NCBI RefSeq assembly: GCF_014207985.1
Contig: NZ_JACHMI010000001.1
Coordinates: 186,001 to 250,000 of the forward strand
DNA from: Nonomuraea rubra
Lineage (GTDB): Bacteria > Actinomycetota > Actinomycetes > Streptosporangiales > Streptosporangiaceae
DNA length: 64,000 bases
Direction of reading: 5' to 3'
A model generated the notes under the pieces. The model was not told where the DNA came from and did not search any database. It saw only the letters and a program-made list of their open reading frames with translations. Below, piece after piece: positions 8,244 through 16,025 of the stretch (the first letter of the stretch is position 1; every line of letters starts with the position of its first letter). The position numbers were made by a program, and so were the translations under genes.

Positions 8244-9578
8244 TCACCAGCCGGCGAGCTGCTCCAGGAACCACTCGATCAGCGGGCGCGACACCGAGGC
8301 GTGCTCGGTGTTGGCCGCGTCGCAGCAGAACGCGTCCAGGAACGTCTCGTCCTTCGGCAGGTCCCCGAGGTCCTGGTAGAGGTCCGACTGCCACTGGAAC
8401 GGGTCCCTGGCCAGCGCGATGGCGCTGACGGACGGCACGAACGCGCTGGCCCTGAACCGGTCCTGGATCGGCAGCCCGACCGCGTCGGCGAGCCTGCCCC
8501 AGGAGTCCAGCGTGCCGCCGGGCGCCCCGTCGAACGCGCGCACGTGCGAGGTGGCGCTCGTCCACACCGGGGCGCCGAAGCGTACGGTGCCGACGTTCTG
8601 CAGCTCCCCGCCGTCCGGCTGGATCCGGGCCGTGAGCTGCAGCGCCTCGTGCTGCAGGTCGAAGACCGGCGTGCCGGGCGGCAGGTCGGGGCCCGTGCCG
8701 TTGCCGGTGCCGTTGGCCAGCCCCAGCTTGTACGGGCGCATCGGGAACCAGCCCACCCTGCGCAGGTCCTCCAGGAACTCCTTGCGCAGCGCGCTGGAGG
8801 TGGTGACAGGGCCGGAGTAGTCGGCGCTGTCCACCCAGCCCCACAGGAGCTGCTGCGCGGCCGGGCTGCGGATCAGCTCGGCCTGCCCCGGCCCGCCCGA
8901 GCGCGGAGCCAGCGCCTCGTGCAGGTACGCGAGCTGCTGGAGCACCAGCGGGATCCAGGCGCCGAGGTGCGGCGAGTCGAAGGAGAAGTACTTGTCGGTC
9001 TGGTGGTCGATCCGCTCGTTCTCCATGCGCGCCAGCGCGTACCGGGTGACGATGCCGCCCATGCTGGCCCCGCCCACGACCAGCGGGTCGTCGCCCCGCC
9101 GCTCCTCGATGGCGCGCAGCACGGCGGTGACCGCCACGGCGGCGTTGGCCTGGATCGCGATGTGCCGCTGGTCGAAGCCCAGCAGCACGACGTCGATGCC
9201 CATCGTCCTGAGCTGGTCGAGGAAGCCGGGCACCCCCTTCTGGTACGGCTTGTTGAAGTGCCGCCACAGGGCGTCCAGGTCGCTGGGCCCGTAGTTGAAG
9301 CCGTCGGCCAGGATCAGCGGCCTGGTCAGGGCGTCGTGCCCCTCGGCCAGGTGCACGGCCGCCCGGCCGGTGGCCGTCTGGCCCTGGTGCGGGCGGTCGC
9401 CGACCAGGTCCCAGATCTGGTCGGCGGGGCGGGCCTCGCCCTCGCGCTCCGGCGGGGTGGCGAACCAGACCCCTTGCTGCCCGAGCGCGTCGGCGATCCG
9501 CTCGACCTGCTCGGAGGTCAGGCTGCTCTCGATGCCGGAGGCCCTGGTCTCGACGTCGATTCTCGGTTCCTGCGCCAT
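8244..9578 (-). CDS. Alpha/beta-hydrolase fold protein
   Basis: A 444-residue cytoplasmic protein with a serine-hydrolase core. The nucleophile elbow is visible as VVGGASMGGIVTRYAL (near residue 190), preceded by a beta strand and the sequence ILADGFNYGPSDLDALW (about 90-106) that looks like the oxyanion region of lipase/esterase relatives. A later stretch FSFDSPHLGAWIPL is typical of lipase-like proteins (SPHxG). The substrate is unknown. The ATG at 9578 is chosen because GAGGATCGAG lies just upstream and because residues before it have no coding character, although the frame stays open another 200 bases. Confidence 0.75.
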   Translation of the reverse strand: MAQEPRIDVETRASGIESSLTSEQVERIADALGQQGVWFATPPEREGEARPADQIWDLVGDRPHQGQTATGRAAVHLAEGHDALTRPLILADGFNYGPSDLDALWRHFNKPYQKGVPGFLDQLRTMGIDVVLLGFDQRHIAIQANAAVAVTAVLRAIEERRGDDPLVVGGASMGGIVTRYALARMENERIDHQTDKYFSFDSPHLGAWIPLVLQQLAYLHEALAPRSGGPGQAELIRSPAAQQLLWGWVDSADYSGPVTTSSALRKEFLEDLRRVGWFPMRPYKLGLANGTGNGTGPDLPPGTPVFDLQHEALQLTARIQPDGGELQNVGTVRFGAPVWTSATSHVRAFDGAPGGTLDSWGRLADAVGLPIQDRFRASAFVPSVSAIALARDPFQWQSDLYQDLGDLPKDETFLDAFCCDAANTEHASVSRPLIEWFLEQLAGW

Positions 9579-9777
9579 GCTCGATCCTCTCGCTTGCTGA
9601 GGGGCCACTGGGGCCACTGAGCACACCATACGATTACTCTCCGTAATAGTCCGCGAACTGGACGTGGTGGCGTGGGGGCGGCGTTTCCGCAGGTCGGACC
9701 GCAAGACGTGACAGCCCGAGGACACGGGGCAGAGGGGCAACGGACGGCACGATTCGAGCGAGGTTCGGGGGAAGACG
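9579..9777. other. Divergent intergenic region
   Basis: About 200 bases between the start of the hydrolase (minus strand) and the start of the next plus-strand gene. It should carry both promoters. The AT-rich block acaccatacgattactctccgt near 9624-9645 is the best candidate core, but no convincing -35/-10 pair or inverted repeat was identified. Confidence 0.4.
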
Positions 9778-10335
9778 ATGCCCGGCACCGGGACTCAGGC
9801 GTTCTGGATCGACGCCACGCGCGTCGGCGCGCAGGAGCACTACGGCGAGCACCTGCGCACCTGGCGGCACGCGTTCGCCGCCGGGGCGGGCGAGCCGGCC
9901 GCGGAGGGTGTCACGCTGGATCCGCTGCACTTCGCGCTGGGCGCCTGGGAGGTGGCCAACCGGCCGGTGGCCGACCCGCCGTACGTGCGCCGCCACCCCC
10001 GCGTGCTGGACGCCACCTGCCACCGGCCGGAGAAGGCGCCGGGCATGCTGGCGGTGGTGGAGCTGGCCGTTCCCGCGCCGGTCCGGGTGCCTGACGGGTG
10101 GGCGCAGTGGCAGGGCGGGGACGCGTTCACGGCGCCGCCGTACGAGCGGCCGACCGCGCTGACCACGCTGGAGCTGCGCGTGCCGCTGCCGGTCGACCGG
10201 CTGCCCACCCCCACCAGGGCGCGGGCCTCGGGGCTGCCCAATCTCGACGACGCCCAGGCCGCGCTCGAAGCGCTGGTGGCCGAGCTGAACGCGGTGGTCA
10301 TCCCGTTTCTGCACGAGCTGGAGGCGAGCCGATGA
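9778..10335 (+). CDS. Hypothetical protein, 185 aa
   Basis: No recognised family. The ATG at 9778 follows a GGGGGAAG ribosome site. The protein is soluble, with an aromatic-rich N-terminal half (QAFWIDATRVGAQEHYGEH) and a leucine-rich helical C-terminus (LNAVVIPFLHELEASR). It contains several Pro-rich beta-like segments (ALTTLELRVPLPVDRLPTP). Its last codons lie in the first copy of a 38-bp tandem repeat. It is followed closely by a small membrane protein gene and another small gene, possibly one operon. Function not assignable. Confidence 0.6.
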   Translation: MPGTGTQAFWIDATRVGAQEHYGEHLRTWRHAFAAGAGEPAAEGVTLDPLHFALGAWEVANRPVADPPYVRRHPRVLDATCHRPEKAPGMLAVVELAVPAPVRVPDGWAQWQGGDAFTAPPYERPTALTTLELRVPLPVDRLPTPTRARASGLPNLDDAQAALEALVAELNAVVIPFLHELEASR

Positions 10336-10420
10336 ACACCGTGGTCCCGCATGAGCCGGAGTCGAGCCGACAGACACCCCGTTCCCGCACGAGCTGGAGG
10401 CGAGATGAAACACCGTGACG
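10303..10420 (+). repeat. Three 38-bp tandem repeats across a gene boundary
   Basis: Three imperfect copies at a regular offset of 38 bases; the core gcacgagctggaggcgag occurs at 10311, as gcatgagccggagtcgag at 10349, and again at 10387. Copy one covers the 3' end of the 185-aa gene, copy three supplies the ribosome site (GGAGGCGAG) and start of the next membrane-protein gene. Because 38 is not a multiple of three, each copy is in a different frame. Confidence 0.8.
10332..10418 (+). CDS. Possible 28-aa ORF made by the repeat
   Basis: An ATG at 10332 sits behind GGAGGCGAGCCG, the same ribosome-site context found before the real membrane-protein gene, and opens a 28-codon frame ending at 10418 inside that gene. 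The product would be Arg/Ser/Pro-rich (MNTVVPHEPESSRQTPR...). It most likely is a by-product of the 38-bp duplication; it could affect translation coupling to the next gene. Confidence 0.25.
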   Translation: MNTVVPHEPESSRQTPRSRTSWRRDETP

Positions 10421-10743
10421 ACGACGAGTTCTTCGCCCCCGTGCTGCGGGAGCCGCCTCCCGCCGACGGCGACGTGAGCGACACCGGCGTGCCGGGCGTG
10501 CACGGAGCCGGCCGCGGGCAGTGGGCGGAGCGGCCGCCGCCCTCGACCCGGCTGGGCCTGCGCCTGCTGGCGGCCGGGCTGCTGCTGCTCGCCGGGGTGG
10601 TGCTGGCCGTGCTGGCGCTGCTCGCCGGCCGGCCGCCGCTGGCCGTACCGCCCGCCGTGGTGGCGCTGGCCGCCGCCGTCTACCTGGTCGTGTTCGGCGT
10701 ACGGCGGACCCGCTCGAACGGCGGCCCGCCGACCTTCGGCTGA
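10405..10743 (+). CDS. Small membrane protein, 112 aa
   Basis: Unknown function. The first 50 residues are hydrophilic and acidic (MKHRDDDEFFAPVL, DGDVSDTG), then two adjacent membrane spans follow (LLAAGLLLLAGVVLAVLALL and VPPAVVALAAAVYLVVFGV) with a basic C-terminal tail (RRTRSNGG). The N-terminus is therefore likely cytoplasmic, as is the tail. The ATG at 10405 has GGAGGCG upstream within the third 38-bp repeat copy. An earlier in-frame ATG at 10351 lies inside the repeat and is not preferred. Confidence 0.6.
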   Translation: MKHRDDDEFFAPVLREPPPADGDVSDTGVPGVHGAGRGQWAERPPPSTRLGLRLLAAGLLLLAGVVLAVLALLAGRPPLAVPPAVVALAAAVYLVVFGVRRTRSNGGPPTFG

Positions 10744-10805
10744 GGTTTCACCCCTGCCACGTGGGTAAACGGCCTGCGGAGGAAGCACGAGAGCGAGGAG
10801 CTGCC

Positions 10806-11063
10806 ATGTCCGCGATGACGCTGATCGACAGGGAATGTGTCCGCCAGTTGCTGAACTCCCAGCACCCGGACGCCACGCTGGTCTTCGTCCTGGGAGACTG
10901 CGTCGTCCTGCCCGCCGCCGAGGTGGACGACGCCCACAAGGGCCTGGTGATCGCCCGGCGGGACGAGGTGATGGCCCAGCTCCCGGACGACGCGCCGACG
11001 GACCAGATGCTCGACGACCTGGCCGTACGGCTGGACAACATCGTCCGCGACCTGGGCGCCTGA
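10806..11063 (+). CDS. Hypothetical small protein, 85 aa
   Basis: Soluble acidic protein of unknown function, starting at ATG 10806 behind GCGAGGAGC. A central beta-rich stretch (ATLVFVLGDCVVLPAAEV) is followed by two predicted helices (KGLVIARRDEVMAQL and MLDDLAVRLDNIVRDLG). It ends 4 bases before the stop of the convergent response-regulator gene. No homologous family is recognised. Confidence 0.5.
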   Translation: MSAMTLIDRECVRQLLNSQHPDATLVFVLGDCVVLPAAEVDDAHKGLVIARRDEVMAQLPDDAPTDQMLDDLAVRLDNIVRDLGA

Positions 11064-11067
11064 CAGG

Positions 11068-11715
11068 TCAGGTGCTCTCGAGGTACCGCAGCACGGCCGC
11101 CACCCGCCGGTCGGTGCCGTCGGCGGGCTGCAGGTCGAGCTTGGCGAAGATGCTCCTGATGTGTTTGTGCACGGCCCCGTCGGTGACGTAGAGCCGCTCG
11201 GCGATGGCCGAGTTGCCCAGGCCCTCGGCCATCAGGGCCAGCACGTCGCGCTCGCGCGGGCTGAGCCGGTCGAGGCGGTCGTCGGGGCGGCTCCTGGTCA
11301 GGAGCTGCGCGACCACCTCCGGGTCGATGGCCGTGCCGCCGCCGGCCACCCGGTGCAGCGCGGTCAGGAACTCCTGGACCCGCCCGACCCGCTCCTTGAG
11401 CAGGTAACCCAGGCGGGCGCTGCCGTGGGCGAGCAGGTCGGTGGCGAACGCCTGCTCGACGTAGGCCGACAGCACCAGCACGGCCAGCTCTGGCAGCCGC
11501 CGCCTGGCCTCGACGGCCGCCCTGATGCCCTCGTCGGTGTGATCGGGCGGCATGCGGACGTCCACGATGGCGACGTCCGGGGCGTACGCGTCCACGGCGC
11601 CGAGGAAGTCGGTGGCGTCGGAAGCGGTGGCCACCACGTCCAGCCCCTCCGCGCGCAGCAGCAGCGCGAGGCCTTCGCGCAGCAACGGGTCGTCCTCGGC
11701 GATCACAATCCGCAT
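11068..11715 (-). CDS. LuxR/NarL-family response regulator
   Basis: DNA-binding response regulator of 215 residues, partner of the kinase that overlaps its start by 13 bases. Receiver domain at residues 1-120: acidic pair in VIAEDDPLLREG, phosphoacceptor Asp in VAIVDVRMPPD, conserved Lys in YLLKERV. LuxR-type helix-turn-helix at about 150-210: LSPRERDVLALMAEGLGNSA, then VHKHIRSIFAKLDL. The insertion PDHTDEG after the phosphorylation site is typical of the DesR-like actinobacterial subgroup. The target genes are unknown; the flanking small genes are candidates only by position. Confidence 0.92.
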   Translation of the reverse strand: MRIVIAEDDPLLREGLALLLRAEGLDVVATASDATDFLGAVDAYAPDVAIVDVRMPPDHTDEGIRAAVEARRRLPELAVLVLSAYVEQAFATDLLAHGSARLGYLLKERVGRVQEFLTALHRVAGGGTAIDPEVVAQLLTRSRPDDRLDRLSPRERDVLALMAEGLGNSAIAERLYVTDGAVHKHIRSIFAKLDLQPADGTDRRVAAVLRYLEST

Positions 11716-13037
11716 GGCAGGCTCACCATCAGGGTGGTCGGCCCGCCCGGCGGGCTGGCCAGCTCGAATGTTCCGTCGTGCGCCTCGGCCCGCCGGCGGA
11801 TGCCGGCCAGCCCGGAGCCGCCGTCCTCGGCCGCGCCGCCCCGGCCGTCGTCGCTGACCTGGATGTTCAGCCGGTCGCCTGCCCCGCGGACGGTCACGGC
11901 GGCCCGGCTCGCCCCGCTGTGCCTGGCGACGTTGGTGAGCGCCTCGGCCACGATGTAGTACGCGGTGGCCTCGACGGACGCCGGCAACCTGCCGGGCACC
12001 TCGGCGTCGATCCGGCAGGGCACCGGGCAGGCGGCGCCCAGCCCGCTCAGCGCGCCGGCGAGGCTTCGCTCGGCCAGCACGGGGGGCAGGATGCCGCGCA
12101 CGACCGCGCGCAGCTCGGCCAGCGCCTGCTCGGCGGCGGCCTGGGCACGTTCGAGCAGCTCGTCGGCTGTGGCCGGGTCGCGGGTGACCGCGCGGCGGGC
12201 CGCGCCCAGCAGGACGTTGACGGCCACGAGGCGGTTCTGGGTGCCGTCGTGCAGCGAGCGCTCGATCCTGCGCAGCTCGGTGGCGTGCGCGTCCAGGGCC
12301 GCCGCCCGGGTGGCGGTGAGCTGGGCGACGCGCAGGGCCAGGTCGGTGCCCGGATCGGCGGACAGGAACCGGCGTCCCGCCCAGGCCTGCATCTGGGCCA
12401 GGCCGGGGATGAAGATCAGGGCGAGGGCGAGCCAGGCCAGGCTCAGCGGGCCGACGGCGAGCGCGCCCGGCCAGGTGTCGGTGCGCCACCCCAGGCCCAT
12501 GTCCACCGCTTCGGCGGGCGGCAGCAGCCACCAGTACAGCGGGTAGAGCAGGTCGCGCACGGCGGCGAACGGCAGCGTCAGGCCGAGCACCCCGTACGTC
12601 AGGCCGAGCGTGGCGTGCAGCGACATCCAGGCCAGCTCGCGGCGGGCGGCGCGCTGCCCGATGGCGGCCCGCCACTCGCCGGGCACCGGATCGGGCTCGA
12701 CGAGCTGCGGCCCCCAGCGGGACAGCCTCGCCCGCTCCCGGCCTGCCACCACCCGCAGGCCGCGCAGCGCGGCGGGCAGCAGGCGCAGCCCCACCCCGAA
12801 CAGGCAGGCCACCGCGACACCGAGCATCCCGGCCAGCACGATCAGCGCCAGCGCGGCGGTGCCCATGCCGCCGACCAGGTGTTCGAGCCCGTCAACGGTG
12901 GCACGAGCCCGAGCGACCAGCCACCGCGTGCCCACGCCACCACCGCCGCGCGCGGGCGGGCGGACGTCGCCGCCAGGCGCGGGCGAGTGGACCTCGCCGC
13001 CGCCCTGCGGGCCGGCTGCCGCGTCCTGCACGGGCAT
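11703..13037 (-). CDS. Membrane sensor histidine kinase (HisKA_3 type)
   Basis: Two-component sensor, 444 residues. After a Pro/Gly-rich hydrophilic N-terminus of about 45 residues there are four or so membrane spans (near 55-85, 140-165 and 195-215) forming the sensor. The dimerisation/phosphoacceptor region reads RRIERSLHDGTQNRLVAV, with His in SLHDG near residue 255. The ATPase domain follows (YYIVAEALTNVARHSGAS, the N box; VSDDGRGGAAEDGGSGLAGI, the G boxes). ATG 13037 is chosen over an upstream GTG because GGAGGAGG is optimally spaced from it. The kinase precedes and overlaps its response regulator. Confidence 0.92.
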   Translation of the reverse strand: MPVQDAAAGPQGGGEVHSPAPGGDVRPPARGGGGVGTRWLVARARATVDGLEHLVGGMGTAALALIVLAGMLGVAVACLFGVGLRLLPAALRGLRVVAGRERARLSRWGPQLVEPDPVPGEWRAAIGQRAARRELAWMSLHATLGLTYGVLGLTLPFAAVRDLLYPLYWWLLPPAEAVDMGLGWRTDTWPGALAVGPLSLAWLALALIFIPGLAQMQAWAGRRFLSADPGTDLALRVAQLTATRAAALDAHATELRRIERSLHDGTQNRLVAVNVLLGAARRAVTRDPATADELLERAQAAAEQALAELRAVVRGILPPVLAERSLAGALSGLGAACPVPCRIDAEVPGRLPASVEATAYYIVAEALTNVARHSGASRAAVTVRGAGDRLNIQVSDDGRGGAAEDGGSGLAGIRRRAEAHDGTFELASPPGGPTTLMVSLPCGL

Positions 13038-13135
13038 CCGCGCCACCTCCTCCGGTCTCAGACCCTAGGACAGGAGCGGAAATATCGCATGATCGGCGGC
13101 GAAAGAGTACAGCAGGCTGTACCCCGGCGGGCGGG

Positions 13136-13543
13136 TCAGGGCCGGTGCGGCGGCTCCGAGGTGACCCACCACAGGGTGCCGAACGGATCGACCCAGCCGC
13201 CCATCTCCGTCCCCTCCTCCTGCCGGGACACCTCCATGACCGGGGTGGCCCCCTTGGCGAGGGCGGCGGCGTACGCCCGGCCCGGGTCGGGCAGCGTGAC
13301 GTACATCTGCGTCCGCGAGGGATCCTCCCCCTCGCGGTACGGCGGCAGGCACTGCGCCCCGTCGACCCTGGCGTCGGCGAAGTAGATCGTGCTGTCACCG
13401 ATGCGCATCTCCCCGTGCACGACCCGCTCGGGGTCACCGTCGAGCGGGATGAGCGTCCTGGCCTGCGCGCCGAAGACGTGCGAGGCGTAGTCGGTGAACT
13501 GCTTGGCGCTGTGCACCATGAGGTACGGCGTCACGGTCGTCAT
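13136..13543 (-). CDS. VOC-family (glyoxalase/PhnB-like) protein
   Basis: A 135-residue single-domain protein of the vicinal oxygen chelate superfamily. The order of motifs fits PhnB-like members: TPYLMVHSAKQFTDYASHVF at the N-terminus, HGEMRIGDSTIYFAD in the middle and WGG-like VDPFGTLWWVTSE at the end. These proteins are often metal-dependent dioxygenases, isomerases or drug-binding proteins; the substrate cannot be named. GGGAG precedes the ATG. It is transcribed divergently from the hydroxybenzoate hydroxylase gene across an inverted repeat, so the two may share a regulator. Confidence 0.82.
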   Translation of the reverse strand: MTTVTPYLMVHSAKQFTDYASHVFGAQARTLIPLDGDPERVVHGEMRIGDSTIYFADARVDGAQCLPPYREGEDPSRTQMYVTLPDPGRAYAAALAKGATPVMEVSRQEEGTEMGGWVDPFGTLWWVTSEPPHRP

Positions 13544-13558
13544 CGTTCTCCCTGCTCT

Positions 13559-13617
13559 TCAAATTTGACTAGCGCACGGCCACCGTAACCGCCCGAGTCG
13601 GCCCTAGTCAAACTTGA
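13559..13617. promoter_or_regulatory. Inverted repeat between VOC gene and pobA (operator candidate)
   Basis: The arms tcaaatttgactag (13559-13572) and ctagtcaaacttga (13604-13617) are complementary at 13 of 14 positions, separated by 31 bases. Each arm contains TTGACT reading inward toward the other arm. They lie in the 122-base gap between divergent genes, suggesting a two-site operator or a pair of facing promoters. Confidence 0.55.
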
Positions 13618-13665
13618 TCAGTCCGATAAGCGCGGAGCTTGCGCATTTGTCGATCTTGGTGTCGG

Positions 13666-14841
13666 ATGCCCAGCATGCGGGAGAGCATCGAGGTCGTCAT
13701 CATCGGATCGGGACCGGCCGGCCTGACCCTGGCCAACCTGCTCCAGCGGGCCGGGATCGGCTGCGTGGTGCTGGAGCGCCAGAGCCGCTCGTACGTGGAG
13801 CAGCGCCAGCGCGCCGGCGTGCTGGAACACCACGGCGCCCGCGTCTTCGAGGACTGGGGGCTGGCCGAGAGCGTGCTGGCCGGCACGTCGAGCGACAGCA
13901 CGCTGGAGATCCGCCTCGACGGCCGGCCGCGCTTCATCGACGTCGCCGCCCTGGCCGGTGGCAGGGCTGGGCGGATCGTGCCGCAGCAGGTCCTCGTCGT
14001 GCGCCTGATCAAGACCTTCCTGGAGGGCGGGGGAGACCTGCGCTTCGAGGCCGCCGAGGTGACCCCGCACGGCCTCGACGGCGCCACGCCGACCGTCACG
14101 TACCGGGACGCGGAAGGCGTCGTGCACGAGATCGAGTGCGCGTACGTCGCGGGTTGCGACGGTTTCCACGGCGTCAGCCGCGCCAGCGTGCCGGAGGGTG
14201 CGCTGACCACCTACACCTACGACCACGGCGTCGGCTGGCTCACCGTGCTGGCCGACGCGTCCCCGCCGCGCCACGCGCTCTTCGGCATCCATCCGGCGGG
14301 CTTCGCGGCCCAGTTCGCGCGGGGGCCCAAGGCCAGCCGCTTCTACCTCGAGTGCGCGCCGGGCGCCACCCTGGACGAGTGGGGCGACGAGCGGATCTGG
14401 GAGCAGCTGCGGCTGCGCCTCGGCGACGCGGGCCTGCCCACCGGGCCGATCACGGAGAAGCTGTTCGTCGAGATGCGCTGCTTCGTCGCCGACCCCATGC
14501 GGTACGGCAGGCTCTTCCTCGTCGGTGACGCCGCGCACATCATCACCCCGATGGGCGGCAAGGGCATGAACCTGGCGATCGCCGACGCGAACGTGCTGGC
14601 CCACGGCCTGCGCGCGGCCCTGCGCGACGGCGACGAGGCGCCGCTGGCCGCGTACTCCGAGACCTGCCTGAAACGGGTGTGGGACCACCAGGAGTTCTCC
14701 CGGTGGATGCACGAGATGATGCACGAGGCCGGGAACGCCGCGCCGGCCGGGCCGTTCCGGCGGCAGCTCGCCAGGGCGCGGCTGGAGCGGCTGTTCGACT
14801 CCGACGCCGCGGCCCGCGCGTTCGCCGATCTCATGGCGTGA
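13666..14841 (+). CDS. pobA: 4-hydroxybenzoate 3-monooxygenase
   Basis: Flavoprotein that hydroxylates 4-hydroxybenzoate to protocatechuate using NAD(P)H and oxygen. At 391 residues it matches the family length. Signatures: the FAD dinucleotide fold VVIIGSGPAGLTLANLL (about 8-24), the RQRAGVLEHH segment near residue 45 characteristic of PobA, the DG motif GCDGFHGVSR (about 163-172), and the second FAD motif VGDAAHIITPMGGKGMN (about 286-302). Start is either ATG 13666 or ATG 13675; neither has a strong ribosome site. No pca ring-cleavage genes are in view. The next gene is a chorismate mutase, 79 bases downstream. Confidence 0.92.
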   Translation: MPSMRESIEVVIIGSGPAGLTLANLLQRAGIGCVVLERQSRSYVEQRQRAGVLEHHGARVFEDWGLAESVLAGTSSDSTLEIRLDGRPRFIDVAALAGGRAGRIVPQQVLVVRLIKTFLEGGGDLRFEAAEVTPHGLDGATPTVTYRDAEGVVHEIECAYVAGCDGFHGVSRASVPEGALTTYTYDHGVGWLTVLADASPPRHALFGIHPAGFAAQFARGPKASRFYLECAPGATLDEWGDERIWEQLRLRLGDAGLPTGPITEKLFVEMRCFVADPMRYGRLFLVGDAAHIITPMGGKGMNLAIADANVLAHGLRAALRDGDEAPLAAYSETCLKRVWDHQEFSRWMHEMMHEAGNAAPAGPFRRQLARARLERLFDSDAAARAFADLMA

Positions 14842-14920
14842 AACAAGCAGGCGTCGAATGTCCATTTTCTGCTAATATTTCCCCTTCTGAGACGATGTTG
14901 AGTCGAGGGGGCGTATTTAT

Positions 14921-15262
14921 ATGGAAAAGACCTCTGAAGATCAGCCCGATGTGGAAATGTTCGTCCAGAACGAGCTGCAGCGGCTCAGGGACAGCATCGA
15001 CAATCTTGACGCCGCCCTCGTCCACCTGCTCGCCGAACGTTTCAAGTGCACCCAGGAGGTCGGCCGTCTGAAGGCCGAATACCGGCTCCCTCCGGCGGAT
15101 CCGGCGCGCGAGGCGGCCCAAATTCGCCGCCTCCGCGCGCTGGCCGAGGAATCGAAACTCGACCCCGTCTTCGCCGAACGATTCCTGAATTTCATCATCG
15201 CGGAGGTCGTCCGCCACCACGAGCTGATCGCCAGCAGCCACGCCGCCGCCCGCGGCGACTAG
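14921..15262 (+). CDS. Chorismate mutase (AroQ, actinobacterial intracellular type)
   Basis: Converts chorismate to prephenate for phenylalanine and tyrosine synthesis; cytoplasmic, 113 residues. The three-helix AroQ fold is seen: LQRLRDSIDNLDAALVHLLA (helix 1 with active-site Arg), FKCTQEVGRLKAEYRLPPAD with the catalytic Lys, and AREAAQIRRLRALAEESKLD followed by FLNFIIAEVVRHHEL. The LPPAD and LDP signatures match the type that works with DAHP synthase in actinobacteria. The ATG at 14921 follows GAGGGGGCG in an AT-rich leader. Its TAG overlaps the stop of the convergent MauE-like gene within CTAG (15259-15262). Confidence 0.88.
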   Translation: MEKTSEDQPDVEMFVQNELQRLRDSIDNLDAALVHLLAERFKCTQEVGRLKAEYRLPPADPAREAAQIRRLRALAEESKLDPVFAERFLNFIIAEVVRHHELIASSHAAARGD

Positions 15263-16014
15263 GGCTGGACGAGCGCGACCCGCACGCCTGCCGGGTCGTT
15301 CCCGGCGAGCGGGACGGCGAAGACCGCCGTGCGGTCCCGGGCCCCGTACACCACGAAGCGGATGCCGTCCTCGTCCCACGACTCCAGCACGTCCGAGGTG
15401 AGCTGGGCCGAGGCCGAGCAGTACGCGGCGCTGCGGCGCAGCAGGTGCAGGGACGCCTCCAGCGGGACGGCCGCGGGCGGCGGGATCGCCAGCGGGCGGC
15501 GCACGCGCACCAGGAGGCCGCGCAGCGGGGTGAGCCAGTGGCGGTCCAGCTCGGCGGAGAGCGCCAGCAGGACCGCGGCCTCCAGCACGATCACGGCGGG
15601 GAGGGCGGGGCCTTCCGGGGCGGCCGCCGCGAGCAAGGAGCCGGCCAGCAGCAGGCCCGCGCGGGCGAAGGCGCGTACGTCCACGGGCCGGGAGTGCGTG
15701 CCCAGGCAGCCGCACGACGAGGTGGGCGCGGCCACGTAGGCATAGGTCAGGTAGGCCAGGAAACCGGCGGACAGCAGGGCGGCGGCCACGCCGTCCACGG
15801 GGTGGAGCGGGGGCGCCAGCAGTGCGGCGGCCACGGCCAGCTCGGCCAGGCCGACGAGCCGCAGCGCGGGGACCGCGCGCGCCGGGCCGGCGAGCCGGGC
15901 CAGTGCGGTGCGCCCGGCCTGCGCCCTCATCCGCCTGCCGAACAGCTTCACCAGGCCGGCCCAGAGGAGGAAGGCGGCTATCACGTACGGCTGCGACGCG
16001 GCGATCCCGTGCAT
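15259..16014 (-). CDS. MauE/DoxX-like redox membrane protein
   Basis: Integral membrane protein of 251 residues. About four spans are visible in the first 155 residues, with the motif SSCGCLGTHSRP (Cys 101 and 103) in a loop after the third span; this CxC signature is typical of MauE-family proteins, which help form disulfides in methylamine dehydrogenase and related secreted proteins. The C-terminal 90 residues are hydrophilic (EDGIRFVVYGARDRTAVF). Strong AAGGAGG precedes the ATG. It is the third gene of a tight cassette (gaps of 11 and 12 bases) after a Cys-rich protein and a Tat-exported protein, so a role in oxidising that partner is inferred. Confidence 0.82.
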   Translation of the reverse strand: MHGIAASQPYVIAAFLLWAGLVKLFGRRMRAQAGRTALARLAGPARAVPALRLVGLAELAVAAALLAPPLHPVDGVAAALLSAGFLAYLTYAYVAAPTSSCGCLGTHSRPVDVRAFARAGLLLAGSLLAAAAPEGPALPAVIVLEAAVLLALSAELDRHWLTPLRGLLVRVRRPLAIPPPAAVPLEASLHLLRRSAAYCSASAQLTSDVLESWDEDGIRFVVYGARDRTAVFAVPLAGNDPAGVRVALVQP

Positions 16015-16025
16015 GCACTGCCTCC

